This document shows, in pieces, positions 18,333 to 26,491 of a DNA stretch of 64,000 nt (within the stretch, counting starts at the first letter, position 1; each line of letters begins with the position of its first letter). The notes under the pieces were generated by a model that was not told where the DNA came from, searched no databases, and saw only the letters and a list, made by a program, of their open reading frames with translations. The DNA comes from Thermococcus piezophilus (lineage in GTDB: Archaea; Methanobacteriota_B; Thermococci; Thermococcales; Thermococcaceae): contig NZ_CP015520.1 in assembly GCF_001647085.1 (NCBI RefSeq), positions 1,164,219-1,228,218 of the forward strand. Direction: 5' to 3'. Position numbers and translations under genes: made by a program.

Positions 18333-18632
18333 ATGGATTTAGATGTAAATGCCATGATTGGGGACGTGGGCGTTGGCGGAATAGCGGGATTCCTTACAGG
18401 CTTCGCCCTCAAGAAAGTCATGAAGCTTGCGATGGCTTTACTAGGTGCGTACATGCTCAGCCTCTTCTGGCTCCAGCAGAAGGGTGTGATAACAATCAAC
18501 ACCGACAAGCTCTTTAACCTTGCTGGAGACCTGACGACCCAGATAGCCACGCTCGGGCAGAAGGTTCTAGGAATCCTGCCTGGAACTAGTGCCTTTGTAG
18601 CTGGCTTCTACCTCGGATTCCACAAAGGTTAA
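18333..18632 (+). CDS. FUN14-family membrane protein
   Basis: This 99-residue protein belongs to the FUN14 family, small membrane proteins whose eukaryotic member FUNDC1 acts in mitochondria; the archaeal role is unknown. Glycine-rich hydrophobic segments are seen at about residues 13-28 (VGVGGIAGFLTGFALKK), 32-50 and 80-97 (ILPGTSAFVAGFYLGF). The ATG at 18333 follows GGTGGTGTAG, and CGTTTTATC around 18292 may be its TATA box. It ends 24 bases before the flippase gene. Confidence 0.8.
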   Translation: MDLDVNAMIGDVGVGGIAGFLTGFALKKVMKLAMALLGAYMLSLFWLQQKGVITINTDKLFNLAGDLTTQIATLGQKVLGILPGTSAFVAGFYLGFHKG

Positions 18633-18656
18633 ATTCATTCCTTCGATTTTTTAGCC

Positions 18657-19982
18657 ATGAGCTACGAACGCCGCGTTCTCCTGCGTCATTCTCTAGCGTC
18701 CATAATAGCCCTCGGTCTGACTGGGTTAAGCAGGTTCCTCTACAGCGTAATCGTCTCTCGGCGCTTCGGCGTCGAGGAACTCGGGAGGGCAAACTCACTT
18801 ATCTCACAGGCCTTCTTTCTGGCAATCCCACTGAGTTTTTTCGCAGTTGCGCTTGGGAAATATGCATCGGAGTTTCTCGGAAGGGGTGATAAAGATGCGA
18901 TCCGCTCAATAACACTTCCATCATTCCTCCTCCCTCTCGCTGGCCTTCTCCTGATTCCCTTCAATGTCTACCTCTCCCTCCTAGCAACCTTTAGAGGAAT
19001 ACAGCTCACGCTGAGGAGCTTTCTTTATGGAATCCACCGTGGTGAGCACTACGCATACATCATAACGTTGGCGTTTTTTGGATTCCTCTTTGGTTTTCTC
19101 CTCCCCAACGTCTTTGCACCGTACATTCTCTTCCTTGGCTTCGTCTCCCTTTTTTCCCTGGGCTATCTGGTGAAATTCAATCTTTTTGGAAAGCCCAGAA
19201 AAGATGAGCTCACGCTCCTCTTTTCTTATTCATCGTTCGCTTTCATTGGCGCGCTCTCGGGTGTTTTCCTAGTCCAGGGGCCCTATTTCATAAGCGAGTA
19301 TCTCGCGGGAGCGGAAGTCGCTGGTAGGGTTGCCGCAGTCCTCTCGGTGGCCTTCCTGCTCACATACCTCCCCCAAGTGGTCCAGTCTGCAATAATACCT
19401 CTTTTCTCCTACAAGTACGGCAGGAGTGGAGATGATTACGTCAGGTTTCTCGCTGAAAAGACCACAAGAGTTCTAGTACTCCTCACTGCTTTGGGAGTTT
19501 CTCTCCTCATGCTCCTTGGCAGGGAGGTTCTTTCAATGTTCTTCAGCTTTGATGTTGGGCCAGACTTTTACCTTGCCCTGATGGCGATGGAGGTTTACAT
19601 AGCTTATAACCCCTGCATAGTTGCACTCAACTCGACGGCCTACGTAAGGAAAGGCACTTTCGTTGCTCTGCTGGGTGCAATTGCATCTCTCCTGTCATGG
19701 CTTTATCTGATTCCCACGTTTGGTTCCTTCGGTGTAATGATCGGTTTGATCATTGGCTACGCGATTATACTGCTCGGCTCCACTCACTACTCAAAAAAAC
19801 TCCTTGGGGTTTCTCCTAGAATATACCTTCCACTTCTTGCCGCGCTGGCCCTTCAGTCTTTAGTCTTCGTCTCAAAAGTCGCCCTTATGGTTGGCCTGTT
19901 ACTCTTCGTGATCTACGAGAGAAAAGATATTAAAGATGTTTTAAGCTCCTTCAAATCCTTCCGTGGTAAAGAATCCGGATGA
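18657..19982 (+). CDS. Polysaccharide flippase-like transporter (MOP superfamily)
   Basis: This 441-residue polytopic protein (about 12 hydrophobic segments) resembles Wzx/RfbX-type flippases that move lipid-linked sugars across the membrane. The N-terminal HSLASIIALGLTGLSRFLYS followed by IVSRRFGVEELGRANSLISQ is typical of the family's first two helices. No sugar transferase genes are near, so the substrate is unknown. The 3' end overlaps the convergent metallophosphatase-like gene by 32 bases. Confidence 0.85.
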   Translation: MSYERRVLLRHSLASIIALGLTGLSRFLYSVIVSRRFGVEELGRANSLISQAFFLAIPLSFFAVALGKYASEFLGRGDKDAIRSITLPSFLLPLAGLLLIPFNVYLSLLATFRGIQLTLRSFLYGIHRGEHYAYIITLAFFGFLFGFLLPNVFAPYILFLGFVSLFSLGYLVKFNLFGKPRKDELTLLFSYSSFAFIGALSGVFLVQGPYFISEYLAGAEVAGRVAAVLSVAFLLTYLPQVVQSAIIPLFSYKYGRSGDDYVRFLAEKTTRVLVLLTALGVSLLMLLGREVLSMFFSFDVGPDFYLALMAMEVYIAYNPCIVALNSTAYVRKGTFVALLGAIASLLSWLYLIPTFGSFGVMIGLIIGYAIILLGSTHYSKKLLGVSPRIYLPLLAALALQSLVFVSKVALMVGLLLFVIYERKDIKDVLSSFKSFRGKESG

Positions 19983-20706
19983 TCTCTTCGGGAAGGCCTT
20001 CCTGCTTTATTCTCTCCTCAACGAGCTTCTTGTCGTATTCCACTTCGATGAACTTAGTGTGAAGCGTATCCATGTCTATGAGCGCGAAGGTCGCCTTGTG
20101 GTTTTTGGCCGGTGGGAAGCCCACGCTACCAGGACAGACGACCCTTCCGTACCTCGTCATGGCATTGACTGGATACTTGGGCGATGCAACAAGGAGTATC
20201 TCGTAGTCCTTGACGGGCCTCATGATGGACTCGTAGTAGCTCGTGGGCTGGTCTGGAAGTACCGTGCCCTCGAATGGATTGAGCGGGCTTCCGTAGACGC
20301 CGAAGACGTCGTTCTTGCCTATCCTGTCCACGAGGTATATTGGCAGATCGCGGATGAACTCCCTTCCCTCGTGACCGGCGGCTTCCCAGGTGTATTTGAG
20401 GGCGGCCTTTACGTGGGGCTCAAGGTCGAGCTGGTCGATGTAGTCCAAACCCTCTGCGTGGGGGTCGCTCATGGCGATGAGCTGGTCGAATTGACCACGG
20501 ATGACCTTGACCAGGTTGTTTTTTATCAGATCATCGAGGGTATCAAGGACCTCCCTCGGGTATGGAAAGAGGCCAACTATGTTTCCAAGGATGTAGTATC
20601 TCTCGATTTCGTATCCTTCCTCCTTGAGCTCTTCTATCCTTTCAAGTGCCTTGGCCAGCGCAGGGAAGTTCCCGTTGATGTTGGCCAGAACCGCCACGTA
20701 GACCAT
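19951..20706 (-). CDS. Metallophosphatase-fold protein lacking metal ligands
   Basis: The 251-residue sequence aligns along its length with MJ0936/YfcE-type calcineurin-like phosphoesterases, but the metal-binding motifs are altered. Where active enzymes have S-D-x-H-G-N this one reads LANINGN; the GD motif is LGNIVGLFPYP; the GNHD motif is RGQFDQ; and the GHTH motif is VASPKYPVN. Catalysis is therefore unlikely and a binding or regulatory role is inferred. The frame is intact. The ATG at 20706 follows GGAGGTGCTGACG; a GTG at 20715 lies inside that site. Confidence 0.8.
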   Translation of the reverse strand: MVYVAVLANINGNFPALAKALERIEELKEEGYEIERYYILGNIVGLFPYPREVLDTLDDLIKNNLVKVIRGQFDQLIAMSDPHAEGLDYIDQLDLEPHVKAALKYTWEAAGHEGREFIRDLPIYLVDRIGKNDVFGVYGSPLNPFEGTVLPDQPTSYYESIMRPVKDYEILLVASPKYPVNAMTRYGRVVCPGSVGFPPAKNHKATFALIDMDTLHTKFIEVEYDKKLVEERIKQEGLPEEIIRILYHGRI

Positions 20707-20780
20707 CGTCAGCACCTCCGCAATTTTTCTTACTCAAATTAACTAAAAGTGACAAAAATATTTAAAGGTTTCGGAAGGGT

Positions 20781-20876
20781 TCAGAGGAGAAAGCGCTTTT
20801 TCTTCTTCCTCTGCTCGGTCTCCCTTCTCATGCTCGCTATGTAAAACAAGAGCGCGTCCTCCACCGTGTCTTTCAC
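20781..20876 (-). CDS. Possible 31-residue ORF or gene remnant
   Basis: A GTG at 20876 opens a 31-codon frame ending in a lysine-rich tail (QRKKKKRFLL). The frame stays open 14 codons further upstream with similar helical, charged composition (DHSARKQLKEVKDTVEDALL) but has no start codon there, so the beginning may be lost. AAGGAG precedes the GTG. It could be a small conserved protein with a damaged 5' end, or chance. Confidence 0.3.
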   Translation of the reverse strand: MKDTVEDALLFYIASMRRETEQRKKKKRFLL

Positions 20877-21063
20877 CTCCTTCAGCTGTTTTCTCGCCGA
20901 ATGGTCGATAGCGGCACATCAAAAGGTAATTTATAGCGTGGCCGGAGAGCATAAAGAGCCTCTTATGCTAGGCATGGAGAGAACCTCAAGTGGGCTCCTA
21001 AGAGTCGGCACAATGAATTAACCGTGGAATATGCTCCTTTTAAACCCAGCGAGAAACTTTGTA

Positions 21064-21141
21064 TGGCGGACCGGCGGGGATTTGAACCCCGGACCTGCGG
21101 CTTAGGAGGCCGCCGCCCTATCCTAGCTAGGCTACCGGTCC
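21064..21141 (-). tRNA. tRNA-Arg (CCU)
   Basis: Read on the minus strand, the acceptor stem is GGACCGG/CCGGTCC with G73 and CCA. The anticodon stem GCGGC/GCCGC encloses CTCCTAA, anticodon CCT. The T arm is CGGGG-TTCAAAT-CCCCG. A TATA box TTTAAATA lies near 21169-21176 and the ten bases right before the tRNA (AGCGGGCAGT) are identical to those before the second tRNA-Arg at 30303-30380. Confidence 0.95.
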
Positions 21142-21208
21142 ACTGCCCGCTATTCCCTCACAGGGAAGGATATTTAAACTTTACGGTCTATTTGGTGTGG
21201 TGGTGAAG

Positions 21209-21661
21209 ATGGTGGATGAACTTGACCTCAAAATCCTCTCGCTACTTCAGGAGAATGCTCGTCTATCTTACCGTGAGATAGCCCGTGAGCTTAAAATCGC
21301 CGTGGGAACGGTTTATAACCGCATCAAACGGATGGAAGAGGAAGGAATAATCAAAGGATTTGCCCCTATCCTTGACTACGAGAAGCTTGGTTTTGGCCTG
21401 ACAACGGTCATCGGGGTTAAAGCTCAGGGAAGGAAGATTACTGAAATTGAGCGCCAGATAGCCGAGAACGATGGGGTGATAATGGTCTACGACATAACGG
21501 GAGAATTCGACATAGTAGTGGTTGCCAAATTCAGGGACAGGGCCGACATGAACAGGTTCGTCAAGTGGCTCCTCTCACTTGATGGTGTGGAAAAAACGAA
21601 CACGAGCGTCGCCATGCAAGTTGTAAAAGAGGATCTAAGGATTAAGCTAACGGAGGACTAA
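21209..21661 (+). CDS. Lrp/AsnC-family transcriptional regulator
   Basis: This 150-residue protein has the N-terminal winged helix (DLKILSLLQENARLSYREIA, then RELKIAVGTVYNRIKRMEEE) and the C-terminal RAM ligand-binding domain (TTVIGVKAQGRKITEIERQI). Such proteins bind amino acids and act as octamers. The ATG at 21209 follows GGTGTGGTGGTGAAG, with upstream in-frame GTG codons less likely. The 3' end overlaps the convergent small gene by 15 bases. Regulated genes cannot be told. Confidence 0.92.
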   Translation: MVDELDLKILSLLQENARLSYREIARELKIAVGTVYNRIKRMEEEGIIKGFAPILDYEKLGFGLTTVIGVKAQGRKITEIERQIAENDGVIMVYDITGEFDIVVVAKFRDRADMNRFVKWLLSLDGVEKTNTSVAMQVVKEDLRIKLTED

Positions 21662-21973
21662 AACCTCATCCATGAAGCGCTTGGCGAAGTTGTCCATGCT
21701 CTCCACGGGGAGCTTAACCCTTTTCCCATTTACCCTCCCCTCAAATATGAGGTTCCTCGCGGTGATTTCCTTTATCCTCTCAAAATCGGGATTTTCCGAG
21801 ATGGTATTCTCAAGAACCCTATTGAACTCGAGCTCATCCACGATTCTCACAATGCCTTCGATGATTATCTCCTTGCCGCATTCCTCCGAACTGCAGTTAA
21901 AGGTGAAGGGGAGGCCAGGCTCGACCTCCACCAGGAGGGTTAGGCTATCAACGTTGTAAATCAGCACTTTCAT
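21647..21973 (-). CDS. Hypothetical protein downstream of gfcR
   Basis: I do not recognise this 108-residue protein. It begins MKVLIYNVDSLTLLVEVEPG, has two cysteines in CSSEEC, and a basic segment FEGRVNGKRVKLPVE near the end; no membrane segment is seen. The ATG at 21973 has GGAGTGATTGAA before it, where the TGA is the gfcR stop, so the pair is translationally linked. A GTG at 21982 is in frame but inside the ribosome-binding site. Its function may relate to gfcR. Confidence 0.75.
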   Translation of the reverse strand: MKVLIYNVDSLTLLVEVEPGLPFTFNCSSEECGKEIIIEGIVRIVDELEFNRVLENTISENPDFERIKEITARNLIFEGRVNGKRVKLPVESMDNFAKRFMDEVLVLR

Positions 21974-21978
21974 TTCAA

Positions 21979-22695
21979 TCACTCCAGCCTTATGAGGCTC
22001 TCCACGGGGATGTTGTACTCTTCTTTGAGTTTGTCAATGACGTCTCCGACGCTTATCAGGAAGAACATGCCAACGGGCTTTGCAACTGCCTGCTTGCACA
22101 TCTCCAGCAGGGCTTTCTGGGTTTCACCGCTCCTAATGACATCATCGACAATGAGGACGTTCTCGCCCTTTTTGAGAGCCCATTGGGGGAGATAGAGTGT
22201 TGTAACGCTTCCAGAGGCGCTTGGCACATAGCTTACCTCGTAGAACTTCTCAACTCCGACTTCCTTCTTCTTTTTGGCGTAGACCACATCGACGTTGAGC
22301 TCCCTCGCAACGTGGACACCGAGGGGTATCCCATCGGTCGCTGCCGTTAGAACCTTATCCACGTTCTTGTCCATGAACCTGCTTGCCACGTCTTCGGCTA
22401 TTATGCTCATCAGGGCTGTGTCGCTGATGACGGGTATATTGTCGAAGAAACCGTACTCATCGAATTTTATCCTCTTTTTAACTTCCTCCTCGATGTTAAC
22501 GTAGGGGAGCAGCAGCTTAAGGAGCTCCCTTGTTCTTTCGGCACTTGGAAGGACCTTTCCCCTGACGTATCTGTTGAGGACGGTTATGGGGAGGCCCGTT
22601 ATCTTCGAGAGCTCCTCGTAGGTGTAGGTTTTCTTAAGCAATCTAAGGATTCTGACGAGTCTGAGTTTCTCCTGGACCGACTTTAACTGGCTCAT
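21979..22695 (-). CDS. gfcR: GfcR-type regulator: HTH plus phosphoribosyltransferase domain
   Basis: The 238-residue protein joins an N-terminal helix-turn-helix (about 20-60, KTYTYEELSKITGLPITVLN) to a type I phosphoribosyltransferase fold (about 80-238) with the PRPP loop VLIVDDVIRSGETQ. This is the architecture of archaeal GfcR, a PyrE/PurR-like regulator of sugar or nucleotide metabolism in haloarchaea. Enzyme activity cannot be excluded. The start follows GGAGGTGAGAGA, with a TATA box upstream at 22732-22743, and a small gene follows in an overlapping operon. Confidence 0.85.
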   Translation of the reverse strand: MSQLKSVQEKLRLVRILRLLKKTYTYEELSKITGLPITVLNRYVRGKVLPSAERTRELLKLLLPYVNIEEEVKKRIKFDEYGFFDNIPVISDTALMSIIAEDVASRFMDKNVDKVLTAATDGIPLGVHVARELNVDVVYAKKKKEVGVEKFYEVSYVPSASGSVTTLYLPQWALKKGENVLIVDDVIRSGETQKALLEMCKQAVAKPVGMFFLISVGDVIDKLKEEYNIPVESLIRLE

Positions 22696-22731
22696 TCTCT
22701 CACCTCCGGTGGCTAGAAATTAACAAGAAAA

Positions 22732-22743
22732 TGTATAAATATG
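22732..22743 (-). promoter_or_regulatory. TATA box for gfcR
   Basis: On the minus strand the sequence CATATTTATACA is a strong TATA box about 40 bases before the gfcR start codon and lies directly after the stop of the YkgJ gene. Confidence 0.6.
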
Positions 22744-22749
22744 TTTCGG

Positions 22750-23250
22750 TTATCCTTCGAGGTTTACAGCCTTTCTGCGGTAGTCCTCTATAATGTCCCC
22801 GTATTCCCTGAGGAGGAACTCCTTCGTTACGGGCTCGCCTTTGGGATGGTTAATGCCCGGACAGAATGGATCTTCTTTGACGTAGATCTCCATCTTGTTC
22901 CCATGCTTCACGAAAACGAAAGGATACAGCCTGCACGCGAGGGGCCTGTGCTTGTAAATTTTGCACCTCATCGTCTCCGAGTCCAAAAATACACAGCTGC
23001 CGTCGAAGGGTCTCTTTTTAACCGCATAGCTGAGGAACTTGTCCCCTCTGTAGAAACTCTTGTTGTAGTCCACGAACTCCCAGGCATTATAGCCGAGCTC
23101 CTCTATCCTGACTATATCCTCGTTCCTTATTGGTATCTCAAGCTCGTAACAGCACTTCCCGCAGTTCTCGAGGCACTTAAATTTAAATGTGGGGTCCGAT
23201 TCTACCTCTAACGTATCGAGGTGAATCGTGGCGACCCACCTCTTCTCCAA
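22750..23250 (-). CDS. YkgJ-family cysteine-cluster protein
   Basis: This 166-residue protein belongs to the YkgJ family (zinc- or iron-chelating cysteine cluster; function undefined). Cysteines occur in CLENCGKCC near residue 26, in DGSCVFLDSETMRC, in HRPLACRLYPF and in DPFCPGI, the family spacing. The start is a TTG at 23250 with GGGGGTGAAC upstream. It follows the RAM-domain gene by four bases, in an operon headed by srp54. Confidence 0.85.
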   Translation of the reverse strand: MEKRWVATIHLDTLEVESDPTFKFKCLENCGKCCYELEIPIRNEDIVRIEELGYNAWEFVDYNKSFYRGDKFLSYAVKKRPFDGSCVFLDSETMRCKIYKHRPLACRLYPFVFVKHGNKMEIYVKEDPFCPGINHPKGEPVTKEFLLREYGDIIEDYRRKAVNLEG

Positions 23251-23254
23251 GTGT

Positions 23255-23494
23255 TCACCCCCTGTAGGAGCTTGCTATGAGGGTCTCTGTCATTTCTATG
23301 TTGTTTATTCTCCTCAGGACCTTATCGTGGAAGCTGTCTAATTCCCCGATGTTCCCGACCTCCACGCGGAGAATGATGTCGTATTCCCCATAGACGCGGT
23401 AGATTTCCTTAATCTTCTCGTTTTTGGCAAGAACTTCGTAGACTTTCTCTTCTGTTCCGGGCTTAACAACAACCAGCACGAAGGCCCCTATCAT
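23255..23494 (-). CDS. Stand-alone Lrp/AsnC ligand-binding (RAM) domain protein
   Basis: The 79 residues form only the RAM domain of Lrp-like regulators ([20 protein letters not shown], then [18 protein letters not shown]), with no DNA-binding part. Such proteins may sense amino acids or modulate full-length Lrp proteins. Its ATG overlaps the srp54 stop by four bases, so it is translated with srp54. Confidence 0.88.
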   Translation of the reverse strand: MIGAFVLVVVKPGTEEKVYEVLAKNEKIKEIYRVYGEYDIILRVEVGNIGELDSFHDKVLRRINNIEMTETLIASSYRG

Positions 23495-24837
23495 AACCCA
23501 AACCCTCCCAGGTTAAATTTACGGGCAATTTTGGAGAGTTTTCTCTTATCCATGCTCTTGAACATCTTTTTCATCTGTTTGTACTGGTTTAGAAGCTCCC
23601 TGACATCCTGGGTGCTGGTTCCGGAGCCCCTCGCAATCCTTTTAATCCTCGAGTAGTTGATTATCTCTGGGTGCTCAAGCTCCTCTTCTGTCATTGAATC
23701 CATTATGACTTTAAACTTCTTCAGCTTTTCCTCTCCGACCCTAACCGCTTCCTCCGGGAGGGAGTACCCCATTCCTGGGATCATCTGCAGTATCTGTTTG
23801 AGCGGACCCATCTTCTGCATGGCCTCGAGCTGGGCGTACATGTCCTTGAGATTGAACTTGCCTTTGAGGAACTTTTCCATATCCTCCTCGCTGAATTCCT
23901 GCTGTTTCTGGAGCTCCTCAAACTTCTCAAGAAGTCCCTGAATGTCGCCGAGGCCGAGGAGGCGCGAGACGAACCTCTTGGGGTCGAAGGGCTCGAGGTC
24001 GTCTATCCTCTCACCAACACCGATGAACTTTATCAGTGCCCCTGTTGCGGCCACAGCAGACAGCGCTCCACCACCTTTAGCGGAGCCATCGAGCTTTGTA
24101 ACGATGATTGAGCCTATTGGGGTTGCCTCTTTAAAGGCCAGTGCCTGGTTGTAGGCCTGCTGGCCGATAGTTCCATCTATGACGAGGATGACTTCGTGCG
24201 GTTTTATGGCATTGCTTATCTGCTTCATCTCCTCTATGAGGCTCTTCTCCTCTTTGTGCCTTCCCGCGGAATCGACTATGATGATGTCTGCTCCTTTCTC
24301 TTTGAAGTACTCAACTCCCTCTTTGGCGAGCTTTATCGCGTCCTTCTCGTCCGGATCTCCAAAAACCTCTATGCCAAGGGGCTCGACGAGCTGTTTGAGC
24401 TGGTAGTAAGCTCCTGGACGCCAGGTGTCCGAACAGACGAGGCCCACTTTATAACCACGCTTCTGGAAATAGCGCGCCAGCTTCGCTATGCTGGTGGTCT
24501 TGCCCGAACCTTGAATACCAACCGTTAGCAGAACGGTGGGCTTCTCCTTTATCTCAATTGGTTTAGCCTCTGTTCCAAGGAACCTGGTGAGCTCCTCATA
24601 GACGATTTTAATTATGTGCTCCTTCTTCGAAACACCCGCGGGGGGCTTCTCTTCGAGGGTTCTCTTTTCTATCCTCTTGGTCAGGTCAAGAACGAGTCGA
24701 ACGTTAACATCTGATTGAATGAGAGCCCTTTGGATGTCCCTCACGACTTCCTTTATCGTGGCTTCATCCACAGTGCTTGAACGAGCGAGCTTCCTCAGGG
24801 CGTTGTTGAGTGCCTTTCCGAGCTTTTCTAAGGCCAT
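23491..24837 (-). CDS. srp54: Signal recognition particle 54 kDa protein
   Basis: This encodes SRP54/Ffh, the GTPase that binds signal sequences and 7S RNA and targets ribosomes to SecY. The 448 residues show the N domain, the G domain with [15 protein letters not shown], the [11 protein letters not shown] motif, DSAGRH and [11 protein letters not shown], and a methionine-rich M domain ([20 protein letters not shown]). The ATG at 24837 follows GGGAGAAG. The gene leads a tight three-gene operon. Confidence 0.96.
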   Translation of the reverse strand: MALEKLGKALNNALRKLARSSTVDEATIKEVVRDIQRALIQSDVNVRLVLDLTKRIEKRTLEEKPPAGVSKKEHIIKIVYEELTRFLGTEAKPIEIKEKPTVLLTVGIQGSGKTTSIAKLARYFQKRGYKVGLVCSDTWRPGAYYQLKQLVEPLGIEVFGDPDEKDAIKLAKEGVEYFKEKGADIIIVDSAGRHKEEKSLIEEMKQISNAIKPHEVILVIDGTIGQQAYNQALAFKEATPIGSIIVTKLDGSAKGGGALSAVAATGALIKFIGVGERIDDLEPFDPKRFVSRLLGLGDIQGLLEKFEELQKQQEFSEEDMEKFLKGKFNLKDMYAQLEAMQKMGPLKQILQMIPGMGYSLPEEAVRVGEEKLKKFKVIMDSMTEEELEHPEIINYSRIKRIARGSGTSTQDVRELLNQYKQMKKMFKSMDKRKLSKIARKFNLGGFGL

Positions 24838-25107
24838 CTTCTCCCACCATAGTGAAGGAGGCTTCAAAGTTTATAAACAGTTAGGTTATTTTTGCCTGTT
24901 TGAATGTTCTCTTTTGTTGAAAAATACGGCATGAGGACTTTTTAAATTGTGCATTTATGCTCATCCAATTCCAAAAACCATCATCGCTGCTTTTCTGGGT
25001 GATTAAAGATATTTAGGAGGCATTCGTGGAATTCTTAAGTCTCACAAGGCTTTTAAACTCAAAATATAGTTAATATAAGCTGGAGAGACAAAGAGGGGGT
25101 GAGAGAG

Positions 25108-25221
25108 ATGACCTGGATGACTGCACTTTACGAGTACATGCTCACGAAAGAAATGGAAAGAAGGAAAAAGAAGCCTATTCCTGAGGAGCTCAAGTACGTC
25201 GAGCAGCTCATGATGGTTTGA
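25108..25221 (+). CDS. 37-residue hypothetical protein
   Basis: An ATG with a strong GGGGGTGAGAGAG ribosome-binding site opens a 37-codon frame: MTWMTALYEYMLTKEMERRK, then KKPIPEELKYVEQLMMV. It is predicted to be helical and charged. An AT-rich promoter region (AAATATAGTTAATATAAGC, about 25062-25080) precedes it. I do not know its function; the good initiation signals make it likely to be a real small gene. Confidence 0.6.
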   Translation: MTWMTALYEYMLTKEMERRKKKPIPEELKYVEQLMMV

Positions 25222-25260
25222 TTTATATAACTCACCTCTTCTATTTTCTCCGATGATAAT

Positions 25261-26108
25261 ATGAAGATTCACTACGAGTGCATCACTTGTGCGGTCAATT
25301 AGGTCCAGAAGATAGTAGAGATGAGCACATCCAATCTTGAAAAGCGCGGGGAGGCAATGGTTTTCCTTGCCAAACAGATTGGCGAATTTTTCAATGAAGA
25401 CTCCGGTCAGCAACGACGGTGGAAGGCTGTTCCTTGAGCTCTACAAGTTTCTGGGCAATGATGACCCTTTTAGGGAATACAAGCGCCGCTCCAGTGAGCT
25501 CGCCAGAAAGGTTGCGAAAGACATCGGTACAGTTGACGATTTCAAAACTGTCATGCGGCTGGCTATTGCTGGAAACGTGATAGACGTATCCGTCGGGTAT
25601 AACCCAGGGTAGATAGAGGATGACATCCTCCGCATGGCGGGAGAAGAGCTCTACATAGACGAGAGTGATGTGCTGTTCCGCGAGTTTGAAAAAGCTTGGG
25701 TTCTCTTGTACCTCGTAGATAACTGCGGTGAGATTTACTTTGACAGGCTCTTCATCGAGACGATCAAGCGCCTCTTTCCCGGTATTGAGGTGTACGTCGC
25801 CGCCAAGGAGGGATGATAATCAACGACGCCACCGTGGAAGAATTGTTGGAGGCGGGGTTCAACAGGTTTTCACATGTGAGTTCAACCGGATCTCGTCTTC
25901 CAGGAACGCCATTGGAATATGCGTCAGAGGACTTTATAGAGCTCGTTAATATGGCTGACGTTACAATCGCCAAGGGACAGGCAAACTTCGAAACGTTAAG
26001 TGAACTCCGGGATTGAGGATATTTTTCCTTCTCAAGGCCAAATGTTTGCCCATAGCAAGGGAGCTGAACGTTCCTGAAGGTTCCGCCATGTCCATTGGGT
26101 GGCTTTAA
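25261..26108 (+). pseudogene. DUF89/ARMT1-like damage-control phosphatase, degraded
   Basis: Pieces in all three frames together spell a DUF89 protein, a family of metal-dependent phosphatases acting on damaged phosphometabolites: MKIHYECITCAV at the start, FLGNDDPFREYKRRSSELAR, AIAGNVIDVSVGYNP, LVDNCGEIYFDRLFIE, INDATVEELLEAGFNRF and VTIAKGQANFETLSELRD. In-frame TAG stops occur at about 25300 and 25609, and frameshifts near 25400-25430, 25812 and 26015. The two TAG codons stand where glutamine (CAG) is plausible. The gene cannot give a functional protein. Confidence 0.9.
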
Positions 26109-26110
26109 TA

Positions 26111-26120
26111 GACAATTGTC
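26111..26120. promoter_or_regulatory. Palindrome upstream of the 26194 gene
   Basis: GACAATTGTC is a perfect 10-bp palindrome about 35 bases before an AT-rich TATA region (CTTTTTATATTTTAAAG, 26151-26167). Its position just upstream of the core promoter would suit an activator site. Support is only symmetry and location. Confidence 0.3.
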
Positions 26121-26193
26121 GATATTAACTTTAACGAATGTCTATAAGAAACCTTTTTATATTTTAAAGTAGTATAGTTGAATGGTGATAACT

Positions 26194-26403
26194 GTGACTA
26201 CGGTAATTAAACGTGACGCAGATAGATTTATGAAAGAGCTTAGGGCCCATTACGGCGATGTCTGGAAGATACCCACCAGTAAGTACCTCTTACAGCCGGA
26301 TTTTGTTGTTGTGGATCCTAAAAGCGGAAAGAAAACAAAGGTAAGCTTCGTGTCCCTCGACGATGGTGAGGTCGTGGGTATCGTTTACGACGAGCTTGGC
26401 TGA
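26194..26403 (+). CDS. Small hypothetical protein
   Basis: This 69-residue soluble protein (TTVIKRDADRFMKELRAHYG, then PDFVVVDPKSGKKTKVSFVS) is not recognised. GTG 26194 has GGTGATAA correctly spaced upstream; the ATG at 26182 in the same frame would give 73 residues and be almost leaderless given the TATA box near 26155. The frame is intact although it lies between two pseudogenes, and its own promoter suggests it is expressed. Confidence 0.65.
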   Translation: MTTVIKRDADRFMKELRAHYGDVWKIPTSKYLLQPDFVVVDPKSGKKTKVSFVSLDDGEVVGIVYDELG

Positions 26404-26491
26404 ATTTTCGTTTTTTGTCTAATTCTCCTGTTTCTGTCCCAAATGTTGGAAATCATTAAATACTCCGATGTCGTAAATCTACTATGGGGAA

